A stretch of 64,000 nucleotides of DNA from Desulfarculales bacterium UBA702 (GTDB lineage Bacteria; Desulfobacterota; Syntrophobacteria; Syntrophobacterales; Syntrophobacteraceae). Of the stretch, positions 25,279 to 34,132 are shown piece by piece. Each line of letters starts with the position of its first letter. Position 1 is the first letter of the stretch. Where the stretch lies: the NCBI GenBank assembly GCA_002298165.1, contig DBMI01000030.1, positions 26,035 through 90,034 on the forward strand. Direction: 5' to 3'. A program made the position numbers and the translations under genes. Under the pieces are notes generated by a model. It searched no databases. It saw only the letters and a list, made by a program, of their open reading frames with translations, and was not told the DNA's origin.

Positions 25279-26118
25279 GTGTCGCCCAACCACTTCTTGG
25301 TTTTTTTTCTTTTACTCTTGTTGAGTTTTGATGGGATTTGCTCCGCCGGTGAGCAGGACGGCAGTATCTCCGGTCAGAAGAAGATCCTGTTCGAAGACCT
25401 TGAACTGACCATCTCCAAAAACCCTGACCAGGAATTTCTTGGCGGCGGATATAATCTAACCTTTTCGAGGCAGGGCAGAGCTGTTTACAGCGAAGAATGT
25501 GCTTTTCATGTACGTGAACCCAGAATAGTTCCCGGAGTTCCGGGTCCGAATTGCCGCTCGCTTCTCGCATACTGCTATTCGGGAGGAGCGCATTGCTGCA
25601 TGTCCCTCATCATAGCCACTTCATGCGGTTCCCGCAAAGGACTCGATATAATCGACCTCGCCCATTCCGATTCCGAGGTAAAATTCGTTAATCCCGCATC
25701 AGATGAGGCCAGGGCCATGAGGGTCACGGACTGGCAGTTCGCTTATTATGGAGTTGAAGGTACCGATCTCCAGCTATCATTTGCCGACTCACCCGGCATG
25801 GCCCGCCTCCTCACTTTTGATGGAGTAAAGTGGCGCCCGGACACCGTGGGAGAATTCAGCCGGTTCTATGAACCTCTATTTCAGGCGGCAAGGCAATCGG
25901 CGCTCGCTACCCCTCGCAAGGGCGAAGCCCCCGAAATTACCGCGGCCAAGGCAATAAAGGCCGCGTACTATCTCCTGATGTCCGGCAAATCCCCCGAGGA
26001 AGCTTCCGATGAACTCAGAAGGCTTCTTCCCTCATCATGGAAGCCAGAAGCCGATAAAGTCAGTGCGGACATCAGGCGTACGATCCGGGACTTCAATCCT
26101 GTTGAAGTAATTGAGTAG
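25279..26118 (+). CDS. Exported protein, unknown function
   Basis: A 279-residue protein with signal peptide VSPNHFLVFFLLLLLSFDGICSAG (cleavage near residue 24). The mature part has the motif YSGGAHCCMSLIIATSCG, also seen in other uncharacterised secreted proteins, beta-rich segments (EDLELTISKNPDQEFLGGG, VTDWQFAYYG), and a C-terminal helical region EITAAKAIKAAYYLLMSGKS. GTG at 25279 is chosen because GGAG lies about six bases upstream and the signal peptide then begins properly; a GTG at 25237 would add 14 residues. It follows the cyclase-like gene on the same strand after 99 bases. Function unknown. Confidence 0.7.
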   Translation: MSPNHFLVFFLLLLLSFDGICSAGEQDGSISGQKKILFEDLELTISKNPDQEFLGGGYNLTFSRQGRAVYSEECAFHVREPRIVPGVPGPNCRSLLAYCYSGGAHCCMSLIIATSCGSRKGLDIIDLAHSDSEVKFVNPASDEARAMRVTDWQFAYYGVEGTDLQLSFADSPGMARLLTFDGVKWRPDTVGEFSRFYEPLFQAARQSALATPRKGEAPEITAAKAIKAAYYLLMSGKSPEEASDELRRLLPSSWKPEADKVSADIRRTIRDFNPVEVIE

Positions 26119-26411
26119 CCGGCCAAGCTCTTCCACCCCGTTTATCCGGCAGCCATCTCCTTTGCCAACCCATTTTCATTTTCTACCCTTTCTTGAACAA
26201 ACCAGCCATCCCGTTTACAATGCATCTCCTTTGAGCAATCGTCAAAAGCTCGGATTCGGGTTGGCATCGGGGCTTTTCTGAATTCTTGAATTTTTTAGCT
26301 GGTGCCCACTGTCCATTACGCTCTTTTAGCTACCAGCGGGCAGCTTTCCCGGCCCAAAATTTGTACTATCCCAGGTGAAGTTAACGCGATTAACCGGTTG
26401 TTTGGAATGCA

Positions 26412-27185
26412 ATGAAAATACTGACTGCCGAGGCAATTATACTAACCACTCGCGACTACGGCGAATCCGACCGCCTTGTATCGTTTCACACCGACAATTG
26501 CGGCAAAATAAGGGGAATAGCCAAGGGAGCCAGGAAGAGCAGGAAAAGATTCGCTAATACCTTTGAACCTTGCAGCCTCGTGGAATTGGGATGGCGAGAA
26601 AAAAATTCCCTTGTATGGATCGAAACCTGCAAGCTCGTTGAACCATATATCCCAATGCGGGAGGACATTCATAAATGGGCACTAGCCGCGCTTTTCTCCG
26701 AGGTTATTCTTGAAATGGTCCCCGAAGGCGAGGCGCAGCCCGATCTTTTCCTCCTCCACAAAGAAATGCTAGGTGGTTTAGAAAAAGACAAAGACCCGTG
26801 GAACGTGCTAATATTGACCCTCTTGAGATTTCAGGCCCTTTTGGGATATATGCCTGCCCTGGATGGCTGTTCGGTATGCGGACGGAGCCTGAAGACTTCA
26901 TCGAAATGGTACTGGGAATCGTGCCGGGGGAAACTTTTGTGTCCAGACCACCTTGCACACGCTCGCGGCTGCACCGTACTGGACATTGGAACTTTGGCCC
27001 TGATTAACCATGCCAGGAATATTGCGCTCGACAAGATCTGGCGGTTGCGTCTGCGGCAGGAGATAAAGACTGCCGTTTTTCGCTCGCTTCTGGATTGGAT
27101 TCGACACCATACGGGAAGGGAGATTCGCACTCTGAAGGTAATCGAGCAGATTCTGCCGTCGATGTGTTCGCCAAGGCTCGATTAG
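26412..27185 (+). CDS. recO: DNA repair protein RecO
   Basis: A 257-residue protein. The N-terminal OB-fold reads KILTAEAIILTTRDYGESDRLV...GKIRGIAKGARKSRKR (5-50), the typical RecO opening. The central helices follow, and a zinc site is visible in DGCSVCGRS with CRGKLLCPDH (four-Cys type). RecO helps RecR load RecA onto SSB-coated DNA in the RecFOR repair pathway. Its length is normal. It stands between unrelated genes; 294 bases upstream hold no recognisable gene. Confidence 0.95.
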   Translation: MKILTAEAIILTTRDYGESDRLVSFHTDNCGKIRGIAKGARKSRKRFANTFEPCSLVELGWREKNSLVWIETCKLVEPYIPMREDIHKWALAALFSEVILEMVPEGEAQPDLFLLHKEMLGGLEKDKDPWNVLILTLLRFQALLGYMPALDGCSVCGRSLKTSSKWYWESCRGKLLCPDHLAHARGCTVLDIGTLALINHARNIALDKIWRLRLRQEIKTAVFRSLLDWIRHHTGREIRTLKVIEQILPSMCSPRLD

Positions 27186-27293
27186 TCCCTATGGGGGTGC
27201 GAGGATGTCCAGGGCTGATCTTTAAGGCCGCGCTCGCGGATAGCTTTTGCAATAGGCTTTTTCGTTAGCATACGAATTGAGGCATATCACACG

Positions 27294-28001
27294 ATGGAAT
27301 GGCTTAGCCAGATCGAGGCTATAGCTCATAGCTCTCCCGGATTTGCGCTGATTTTGGCTTTTGCAGGCGGCGTTCTGGCGGCGTTTACCCCTTGCACCTA
27401 CCCAATGATGCCGATCACAGTCGCATTCATCGGCGGAAAAGCACATGGCAGCAAACGAAAAGGGTTTATGCTCTCGGTCTTCTACGTTTTCGGCATGGCC
27501 CTCGTTTATTCCTCTCTTGGAATATTCGCCGCCCTGACAGGACAACTTTTCGGCACAATTACATCCAGTCCATGGACCCACCTGATCATGGGCAATATCT
27601 GTCTCCTTTTCGGCCTGGCAATGCTCGAAGCGGTTCCTCTTTCCCCTCCGGCCTTTTTAAACAGGTGGAAAGTGTCCGAATTAAAAGGACATGATATACT
27701 TACCAGCATTTTACTGGGTGGGGCTTCAGCACTGGTGGTAAGCACCTGTACCACACCAGTTCTGGGCGTTCTTCTGGCGTTTGTCGCATCAAAGCAACAG
27801 ATATTCCTTGGCGCGGGGATGCTTTTTGCCTTCTCCTACGGCCTCGGATCGATTGTAATCGTTGTTGGCACGTTTACCGGGCTGCTCACATCTCTGCCGC
27901 GCTCCGGGATCTGGATGCTGAGGGTCCAAAGGATATTCGGCATTCTTATGATCCTGGCAGCGGAGTATTTCTTTATAAAGACTGGAGAATTTTGGTCATG
28001 A
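27294..28001 (+). CDS. CcdA-like thiol:disulfide transmembrane protein
   Basis: A 235-residue membrane protein with six predicted helices and the DsbD/CcdA signature: GGVLAAFTPCTYPMMPITVA in the first helix and VVSTCTTPVLGVLLAF in the fourth, whose cysteines relay reducing equivalents across the membrane. Such proteins keep periplasmic thioredoxins reduced, for example during cytochrome c maturation. The next gene is a thioredoxin-like protein whose start overlaps this stop (ATGA), strong evidence that they form one redox pair. In this organism DsrJ is a likely downstream user; that is inference. Confidence 0.9.
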   Translation: MEWLSQIEAIAHSSPGFALILAFAGGVLAAFTPCTYPMMPITVAFIGGKAHGSKRKGFMLSVFYVFGMALVYSSLGIFAALTGQLFGTITSSPWTHLIMGNICLLFGLAMLEAVPLSPPAFLNRWKVSELKGHDILTSILLGGASALVVSTCTTPVLGVLLAFVASKQQIFLGAGMLFAFSYGLGSIVIVVGTFTGLLTSLPRSGIWMLRVQRIFGILMILAAEYFFIKTGEFWS

Positions 28002-28519
28002 CCTGCGTAAGTACTACATTGAACCGCTTGCTGTGTGGCTTTTTGGCTTCCATCCTCGTCGTTTCCCTAATAATTCCTTCGGCTTTTTCCTCGATGGCCG
28101 CCGCGTCCGAATCACCCGCTCCCGCACCCAATTTTGAGCTTCCAGATCTTAAAGGAACGAACATTTCGCTCTCCGACTTCAAAGGGCAAAAACCCGTCCT
28201 TCTCTACTTTTGGGCCACCTGGTGCCCATACTGTATTTCGGTGCGCCCGGAAGTGATTAAATTACGCAAACAGATATCCGAGAAAGATCTTGGCGTGCTG
28301 GCCGTTAATGTCGGAGGCAGCGATACGCTTGACAAGTTGAAGCGCTACGAAGAAGCTAATCCTGCCCCCTATATGGTTTTGTATGATGCCAGTGGGAAAA
28401 CGGCCCGATCCTTCAAAATTTTTGGGATACCCCATTTCGTACTGATCGACAAGGATGGTGTGATAAAGTACAGCGGCAACAACTTGCCAAGCGACCTAAT
28501 GGCGCTTCTCAAATCGTAG
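27998..28519 (+). CDS. TlpA/ResA-like periplasmic thioredoxin
   Basis: A 173-residue protein with an N-terminal signal or anchor (LLCGFLASILVVSLIIPSAF) and a thioredoxin domain (about 45-170): NFELPDLKGTNISLSDFKG, the active site ATWCPYC (WCXXC), and the cis-Pro loop FGIPHFVLIDKDG. It transfers electrons from the CcdA-like partner to periplasmic disulfides, such as apocytochrome c. The ATG at 27998 overlaps the previous stop; a TTG two codons earlier is less likely. Confidence 0.9.
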   Translation: MTCVSTTLNRLLCGFLASILVVSLIIPSAFSSMAAASESPAPAPNFELPDLKGTNISLSDFKGQKPVLLYFWATWCPYCISVRPEVIKLRKQISEKDLGVLAVNVGGSDTLDKLKRYEEANPAPYMVLYDASGKTARSFKIFGIPHFVLIDKDGVIKYSGNNLPSDLMALLKS

Positions 28520-28541
28520 GCCAAAAAATCAGGGGCTGTAA

Positions 28542-29834
28542 ATGAAAGATGTCCTCACAGTGATAATGGCCGGCGGGAGAGGGCAACGCCTTATGCCCCT
28601 CACCCAGGACCGGTCCAAACCGGCCGTCCCTTTTGGCGGGATTTACCGGCTGATAGATATCCCTCTCAGCAACTGTATAAACTCGCAGCTCTACAAGATA
28701 CTAATTTTTCCTCAGTACATGTCGCAATCGCTTGTGGACCACATCGAGGAGGGGTGGAACATCTTTTCCGGCGATTTGGGGCATTACTTGCGTATAGCGG
28801 CGCCCCAGCAGCGTTTGGGCGCGGAGTGGTACCGCGGGACCGCGGACTGCGTGCGCCAGAACATGTACCTGATCGAGCGCGACAAGCCTCGATATGTCCT
28901 GATACTCTCGGGTGATCACGTCTACAAAATGGACTACACCGCCTTCCGGCAGTACCATGAGCAAAAAGGCGCTGACGTTACGGTTGGACTACTTGAAGTA
29001 GACAGGTCTCAAGGTTCTGAATTCGGCATCGCGGAAGTTGATAACGAGTTCAAAATTCGTGCATGGGCCGAAAAACCCAAGGACCCCAAACCAATTCCGG
29101 ACGATCCGGAACACTGCCTCGCCTCAATGGGGATTTATCTTTTCCGTACAGACCTTCTGCTCGATTTGCTGCGCAAGACCGAAGATGACGATTTCGGCGG
29201 TGACATTATCCCGAAAATTATACCTGAGCTTAAAATATTCGCCTATCCATACCGCCGGCTGAACCAGATAAGAGACTATATCCACGTTATGGACCCCGAT
29301 GGTTCGAGACGGCTCCAATTGGTCGAAAATACCAGGGATTCTCAATATTGGCGCGATGTTGGAACCCTGGACGCCTACTGGAATGCCAACATGGACCTCA
29401 CCGGCATTGATCCGTTTTTTAACCTTTATGGCAGCCTTTGGCCAATTCGCACCCTGCAGCGGCAGTACCCCCCGGCAAAGTTCGTTTTCAACCAGCCAGA
29501 CCCGGACAATCCGCGCATGGGGACCGCCGTCGATTCGATGGTCTCCCACGGATGCATTATAAGCGGCGGAACAGTTCGCAGTTCAGTGCTCTCATACAAT
29601 GTAACGGTGCGCAGTTGGGCGCAGGTGGACGAATCCGTAATAATGGACGACGTTGAAATCGGACGGCACTGCAGGATCAAAAAAACTATTATCGACAAGC
29701 ACAACATAATCCCACCCAACACCGAGATAGGCATAAATCCGCTTGCGGACAGGGAACGCTTCACAGTGACGCCGCGAGGAATTGTTGTTGTGCCGAAGGG
29801 ATATTTTCCGCGGGAGCGCCGGGTAAGAATCTAA
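28542..29834 (+). CDS. glgC: Glucose-1-phosphate adenylyltransferase
   Basis: A 430-residue enzyme making ADP-glucose from glucose-1-phosphate and ATP for glycogen synthesis. The pyrophosphorylase core starts with VIMAGGRGQRLMPLTQDRSK, followed by FGGIYRLIDIPLSNCINS, the catalytic region LSGDHVYKMDY and GLLEVDR, AEKPKDP, and a C-terminal left-handed beta-helix (GCIISGGTVRSSVLSYNV). All family motifs are present and length is normal. Allosteric control by sugar phosphates is usual for GlgC. The next gene starts two bases after the stop. No glycogen synthase is in the window. Confidence 0.95.
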   Translation: MKDVLTVIMAGGRGQRLMPLTQDRSKPAVPFGGIYRLIDIPLSNCINSQLYKILIFPQYMSQSLVDHIEEGWNIFSGDLGHYLRIAAPQQRLGAEWYRGTADCVRQNMYLIERDKPRYVLILSGDHVYKMDYTAFRQYHEQKGADVTVGLLEVDRSQGSEFGIAEVDNEFKIRAWAEKPKDPKPIPDDPEHCLASMGIYLFRTDLLLDLLRKTEDDDFGGDIIPKIIPELKIFAYPYRRLNQIRDYIHVMDPDGSRRLQLVENTRDSQYWRDVGTLDAYWNANMDLTGIDPFFNLYGSLWPIRTLQRQYPPAKFVFNQPDPDNPRMGTAVDSMVSHGCIISGGTVRSSVLSYNVTVRSWAQVDESVIMDDVEIGRHCRIKKTIIDKHNIIPPNTEIGINPLADRERFTVTPRGIVVVPKGYFPRERRVRI

Positions 29835-29836
29835 AC

Positions 29837-30175
29837 ATGTATGAGAAGCGCCGCCAAAATGTGGTTCCGCGCCACATCTTTATTCAACGCCTTGCGAAGC
29901 ACGGGATCATTGCTTTCCTTATTATGGCGTTCTCGCTTGCAATTGGAGTGATTGGCTACAGGGTCATCGAAGGCATGCCCTGGATAGACGCCCTTCTAAA
30001 CGCCTCTATGATTCTCGGGGGAATGGGCCCCGTTGGGGAACTTCATACATTCCGGGGCAAACTTTTCGCCTCTCTGTACGCTCTCTTTTCAGGCGTGGTA
30101 TTCCTTATATCGATGGGCGTCTTGGCCGCACCCATACTTCACCGTTTTCTGCACAAGTTTCACCTTGATTCATAA
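29837..30175 (+). CDS. Two-helix membrane protein, ion-channel-like
   Basis: A 112-residue membrane protein with helices at about 23-45 (IIAFLIMAFSLAIGVIGY) and 80-103 (LFASLYALFSGVVFLISMGV). The segment between them, PWIDALLNASMILGGMGPVG, is placed like a potassium-channel pore loop, but the TVGYG-type filter is replaced by GGMGPV, so potassium selectivity is doubtful. It follows glgC by two bases and is surely co-transcribed. Function unknown. Confidence 0.7.
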   Translation: MYEKRRQNVVPRHIFIQRLAKHGIIAFLIMAFSLAIGVIGYRVIEGMPWIDALLNASMILGGMGPVGELHTFRGKLFASLYALFSGVVFLISMGVLAAPILHRFLHKFHLDS

Positions 30176-30288
30176 TCCGGAAAAATCATCCCCAAACAAT
30201 CATTTCCGCGCTACTTCCAAACAGCATGGAAATAGCGGCGCTTACTAATTACATTCAGATAAGACTCGGAAATTATGAGGAGAAGTTC

Positions 30289-30573
30289 ATGAAGAGCGAG
30301 CAGGAAGTACAAAACATGCCGTGGCAGCCGGAATTGCCGTCGGAAGATGGTTTATACGATTACCAGGGGAAACTCCACGGACTCAAGTCCGAGAGCGAGA
30401 TGGACTGTTCGGCGAGTTGCCGCGTAATCGTGCGCAAGGGCGATGGTCCCAGGGTCAGCATTTTCTCCGAAAGCGGAGAGCAACTCGACGTTCACAGGAC
30501 CGCTGAGAGTAAATGGCGGGGTCCCGTGGGACCTGCCAGGATTCCGATTGAAGAAGCAAGGAGGGCTGAGTAG
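30289..30573 (+). CDS. Small hypothetical protein, 94 residues
   Basis: A 94-residue hydrophilic protein starting MKSEQEVQNMPWQPELPSED. The ATG at 30289 is preceded by AGGAGAAG at good spacing; an upstream ATG at 30226 lacks such a site. It contains one CSASC motif (MDCSASCRVIVRKGDG), which could bind a metal, and an otherwise charged sequence. No signal peptide or known domain. It is convergent with the next gene, 48 bases away. Confidence 0.55.
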   Translation: MKSEQEVQNMPWQPELPSEDGLYDYQGKLHGLKSESEMDCSASCRVIVRKGDGPRVSIFSESGEQLDVHRTAESKWRGPVGPARIPIEEARRAE

Positions 30574-30621
30574 TACAAGCGGTTTCCGGAATTGCCCCTG
30601 TTAGAACAGCGAATTTCAAAA

Positions 30622-31590
30622 TCAAGGCATGACAAGCCGTCCCGGTCCACCCCGCTCTTTTTGCCCCGGGCATTTTCCTTGAATGCACGAAATATAGCGC
30701 TCCAGGGCGTCTCCGCGGATTCCCACAAGCAGGTAGGTTACGCCTGCACTTAGAGCAATCGTGCTAATGATCATGAAAAAGGTCCAAATCCTTTCGATTG
30801 TCAAATTGCTTTCCGGGAATCCCAAAATGAGAGAGATCCCGAACCAGGCAGGTAAGATGCTCACCTGAGCAGTGACTGCCAAACCTATGAGTTCGCGGCG
30901 CCCCTTGTCATCCGCTGAGGCCATGGCAGCCGCAATCCCGACAATAATGGAAAACAGGAAACTTTTGCCCGGAGTGCTGAAACTCTGAAATTGGAGAGCA
31001 GAACCGGAAATGGAAGCCACTGCGGCTCCCGCAAGGATTATTAAAAGCACTGCGGCAAGGGTTGCGTAAATACCCTGCCTGAACAGGCGCCATTCCCTTG
31101 TGAATGCTGCGAATCCAATTGCGAGGAGTGCTGTCTGCATGGGAAGGAAAAGAAGCCCGGAAATTATCAGGAGCAGGTGGTCGAATATCATACCATAAGA
31201 GAGCAGCAGCGCGGCAATCACAACCCTGGTTACAAAGCTGAAAGTAACGTGTGTGAATTGCCATAGTTCCTGGTAAATATCGGATGCCGGCTCGATAATC
31301 GGAATCGTAATTTGTGATGGCGCCATGCTCGACAATATCGAGCGAGGCTCTCTTACCGAGATCGAGATGTTCCGTGGATCATAGAACGGGGCAGTTGTGA
31401 CGGCATCGAGGAAATCCTTGGCAATCGGCGTTGAGCAGTCAAACTGGACGTTATAAACGACTTCCGGCCCTCTCCCCGCTGTGAATGAAGTCGCTTGACT
31501 AAGCGACACCTGCCTAACGCCACATTCGATTGCCATTTGCGCTATTTGTTCACCCATATTCACAGGCACCTGTAAAGATACTCGCCTCAT
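30622..31590 (-). CDS. DUF389-like membrane protein
   Basis: A 322-residue protein. Residues 1-110 form a soluble domain (RRVSLQVPVNMGEQIAQMAI) and the rest has about eight hydrophobic helices (FVTRVVIAALLLSYGMIF, HLLLIISGLLFLPMQTALLA, IYATLAAVLLIILAGAAVAS). The order of a small N-terminal domain and a helix bundle fits DUF389 membrane proteins of unknown role. The ATG at 31590 is six bases after TAGGAG, whereas the ATG at 31596 abuts it. C-terminus: short, Gly/Pro rich, with a cysteine pair in CIQGKC. Confidence 0.7.
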   Translation of the reverse strand: MRRVSLQVPVNMGEQIAQMAIECGVRQVSLSQATSFTAGRGPEVVYNVQFDCSTPIAKDFLDAVTTAPFYDPRNISISVREPRSILSSMAPSQITIPIIEPASDIYQELWQFTHVTFSFVTRVVIAALLLSYGMIFDHLLLIISGLLFLPMQTALLAIGFAAFTREWRLFRQGIYATLAAVLLIILAGAAVASISGSALQFQSFSTPGKSFLFSIIVGIAAAMASADDKGRRELIGLAVTAQVSILPAWFGISLILGFPESNLTIERIWTFFMIISTIALSAGVTYLLVGIRGDALERYISCIQGKCPGQKERGGPGRLVMP

Positions 31591-31817
31591 AATCATCTCC
31601 TATACATAAGTGAACATGATTTCTATAGCTTCAATGTAAGTATTTAATATTGTATATCCACCAAATTTACATGGAATTGCCGCATGTTAGGCATGATAAC
31701 GGAAAGAATGGACCCGGCTTGCCTGAACCAAACCCGAAAGTTACCTTCAATATATCCAGGGCAACCTGACTGACCTCTTTTTGAGATCAGAACGATAAGA
31801 TGATGGGAGAGCTATTG

Positions 31818-32222
31818 ATGAACGAGGAAATTGGAGCTGCAAAGCAGGTGATGAATCTTCAAAAAACGGCAATTGATGGTTTCATGATGGGCGTTCTGAT
31901 GCTTTTCAACCAGACTGAGGCAATGTTGAGCACGTTATTCAGCTTGAACCCGTGGCTTCCGAATCAAAGCAAGAACGCGCTCACATTCTGGCTCGACTAC
32001 AACAGAAAGAGTCTTGAAGGTTTAAAGGACTTTGTTGATTTGGGATTCAGCAATCTCGAAACGGGTTACGCAGGAATGAAGATGATGGGCAGTGTGTCCA
32101 GTGCTGCCGGATCGGCCGGCTCCGCTCTGGAAGAGGTGGTCAATGCGACCCCGATTAAAACGGCCACGGATTTGATGCTTGGCCAGCAGGAACAGCCGGA
32201 ACAACCGGAACAGATGCATTGA
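31818..32222 (+). CDS. Phasin-like helical protein
   Basis: A 134-residue protein dominated by amphipathic helices: GAAKQVMNLQKTAIDGFMMG, LFNQTEAMLSTLFSLNPWLP and NALTFWLDYNRKSLEGLKDF. Phasins that coat polyhydroxyalkanoate granules show this pattern (QKTA..., then NQTE...WLP...). The C-terminus is a Gln/Pro/Glu tail (EQPEQPEQMH). GGGAGAG at proper spacing supports ATG 31818; the earlier ATG at 31800 has none. No PHA synthase is in the window, so the phasin role is inferred. Confidence 0.6.
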   Translation: MNEEIGAAKQVMNLQKTAIDGFMMGVLMLFNQTEAMLSTLFSLNPWLPNQSKNALTFWLDYNRKSLEGLKDFVDLGFSNLETGYAGMKMMGSVSSAAGSAGSALEEVVNATPIKTATDLMLGQQEQPEQPEQMH

Positions 32223-32847
32223 TATCTCAGGCCCACAAAATGGCATTTCGTCGGTCTTATAGCAATTTACGGTAAGATAATATTTTAAAACGGGGGAGCG
32301 AGCGCCGATATACTCGTTCCCCAGCTCTTTCTTGTTCTTGTTTTAATCTTGAACCAACTCCCTGCCTACCACTTATCGGAAGGCGCCGGCCGACTCCGGC
32401 CGCTCCCCCAATGCGAGGAGCAGCGCATGCAAGGTGAGCATACTCTTTTGTGCATACCGTATTGAAATGCACACTTACAGAAGACCACAAGACATCCTTG
32501 GTTCTGCCCGCCAACCAGCCGATTTTACGTCGTAAATTGAAATCATTCGGGTCTCATGCGATGCGGCCTCTCGGCTTGATGGCAAAAGGCACCATTGGAT
32601 CATTGTGAAGATGTTCTTGACAACTTTGGCCTGTTTGTGCTTCTATGAACTTGTACGAACAGGGGCGGCGGCATCGGGACCTAAGCTCTTTTCCCAATCC
32701 ATTCGGCCCTCAGCAGCCTTGTTCAGACTCTTCGAGATGCCGTCTGTGCCTGTTCGGATAGAAGAAGATTTCTTCTTATTAGATGCTTCTGGTTTTTCCG
32801 TAAATCAATCATCAGGCACTCTTACCCCCCAAGAGTGGGAGATGCCC
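32223..32847. other. Intergenic region before the IS630 remnant
   Basis: Short open frames occur on both strands but lack ribosome-binding sites. The in-frame extension of the IS630 remnant upstream to 32605 is probably not coding, because the protein similarity begins only around 32848. No RNA or repeat was recognised. Confidence 0.4.
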
Positions 32848-33117
32848 ATGATCTATGTAAGAGATTTAGCTGAAGACGAATATCGTGAATTGAAGGAAAT
32901 GAAACGCAAAGAGATCGGACGCGTCAGTCAGCGCGCCCACATGATCATCCTCTCTGCGAAACATTGGGCTGTCCCTCGTATAGCGACTCTTTTCGAGGTT
33001 AGCCCCGCAACTGTTCGATCCTGGATCCGCAAATTCGAGGAAGAAGGCCCTGGTGGGCTCTACGATGAGGATCGCTGCGGTAGGCCCCGCATACATTCGG
33101 AGGCCCTCGTCCAATAG
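32848..33117 (+). pseudogene. IS630-family transposase remnant, HTH only
   Basis: An 89-residue open frame starting MIYVRDLAEDEYRELKEMKR. It carries the N-terminal helix-turn-helix of IS630-type transposases: VPRIATLFEVSPATVRSWIRKFEEEGPGGL followed by DEDRCGRPR, the usual linker to the DDE domain. The frame ends right after that linker (SEALVQ stop), so the catalytic DDE half is missing and it cannot transpose. GGGAG six bases upstream could still allow translation, which would make a DNA-binding fragment. No terminal inverted repeats were found around it. Confidence 0.7.
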
Positions 33118-33608
33118 CGGCCGTCCAGGATCCGACCGGGTACTCCCATTGTCCGTTCAACCGGCCACGTCTACACCCTTAGGTACTGATTCCATTATGC
33201 TTCAGGGGTTGCTGGGCTATGCCTTGAAGCCGCCCCCCCCATTCAGCGCCACTAATTCCCACCCATGGTTAATTATCTAACAAACTTTTCCACTGCAATC
33301 GCCGTATTACCTTCCTATTAAACCACGTCACAGATTTTTCCAGACTTTCCTAGATACTCCTAAGTGGTCGATCTTAATGATTTTAACAGAATATGAATAG
33401 GCAAAAGGTCCTCTTATTGAATTTTCATTCTTTAGAACTCGCCAGGGGAATCCGATTAATATCTTGAACATTTCTTGGCCGAAAATTGCATCATCGCGCG
33501 GCCGCATCGTCGCCTGCCCATCTGATTATTAATCAGTAAAAAAAGCATGTTCCATCTGCTTTGCAGGCTAAGTCCCTACGGTTCAATCAACTCACGAAGG
33601 AGAAAAAG
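33118..33608. other. Intergenic region before the Cache/MCP pair
   Basis: A relatively AT-rich 490 bases (for example TTAATTATCTAACAAAC and TGATTATTAATCAG around 33264 and 33521) that should contain the promoter of the Cache protein gene. No transposase continuation was found in any frame. Confidence 0.35.
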
Positions 33609-34070
33609 ATGAGAAAGGCTCTAGTTGCGAACCTGGTACTTCTTTTTATCACGATGGCAATTTTGGTCGGCCCCGTTGCGGGTGCCGGTACGGCGGACGA
33701 AGCTAAGGCTCTGGCCGATAAAGCAGTTTCCTTCTATACCGCGAATGGCAAAGATAAAGCCCTCGTAGCCTTCAACGATGCACAGGGCGAGTTTGTCAAA
33801 GGCGATCTCTACATTTTCGTGAATGACTACTCCGGCAATACAGTTGCCCATGGAGGCAATCAAAAATTGGTAGGTAAGAACATGCAGGATCTAAAGGATG
33901 CTGACGGCAAGGCTTTTATTGTGGAGTTTGCAGCCAAAGCAAAAAGCGGCGGCGGCTGGGTAGATTATAAATGGACCAACCCGGAGACTAAAAAGATTCA
34001 GCCCAAATCCACTTATATCAAGGCGATCGATGGAACCGACTTCTATTTAGGTTGCGGAATATACAAGTAA
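33609..34070 (+). CDS. Exported single-Cache-domain protein
   Basis: A 153-residue protein: signal peptide RKALVANLVLLFITMAILVG with a cleavage site after AGA (about residue 26), then a soluble Cache domain. The latter has EAKALADKAVSFYTANGKDK, GEFVKGDLYIFVNDYSGNTV, the strand VAHGGNQKLVGKNMQDLKDA, and ends YIKAIDGTDFYLGCGIY, the common sCache pattern. It lacks a membrane anchor beyond the signal. GAAGGAG six bases before ATG 33609 fixes the start. It lies directly upstream of a chemoreceptor gene and may be a periplasmic ligand binder for it; that is inference. Confidence 0.8.
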   Translation: MRKALVANLVLLFITMAILVGPVAGAGTADEAKALADKAVSFYTANGKDKALVAFNDAQGEFVKGDLYIFVNDYSGNTVAHGGNQKLVGKNMQDLKDADGKAFIVEFAAKAKSGGGWVDYKWTNPETKKIQPKSTYIKAIDGTDFYLGCGIYK

Positions 34071-34132
34071 TTTTTCTGATCCATGGGCCGAAAATCCCCA
34101 GGAAGTGCTCCCTAATATGAGAGGGAATTGAG

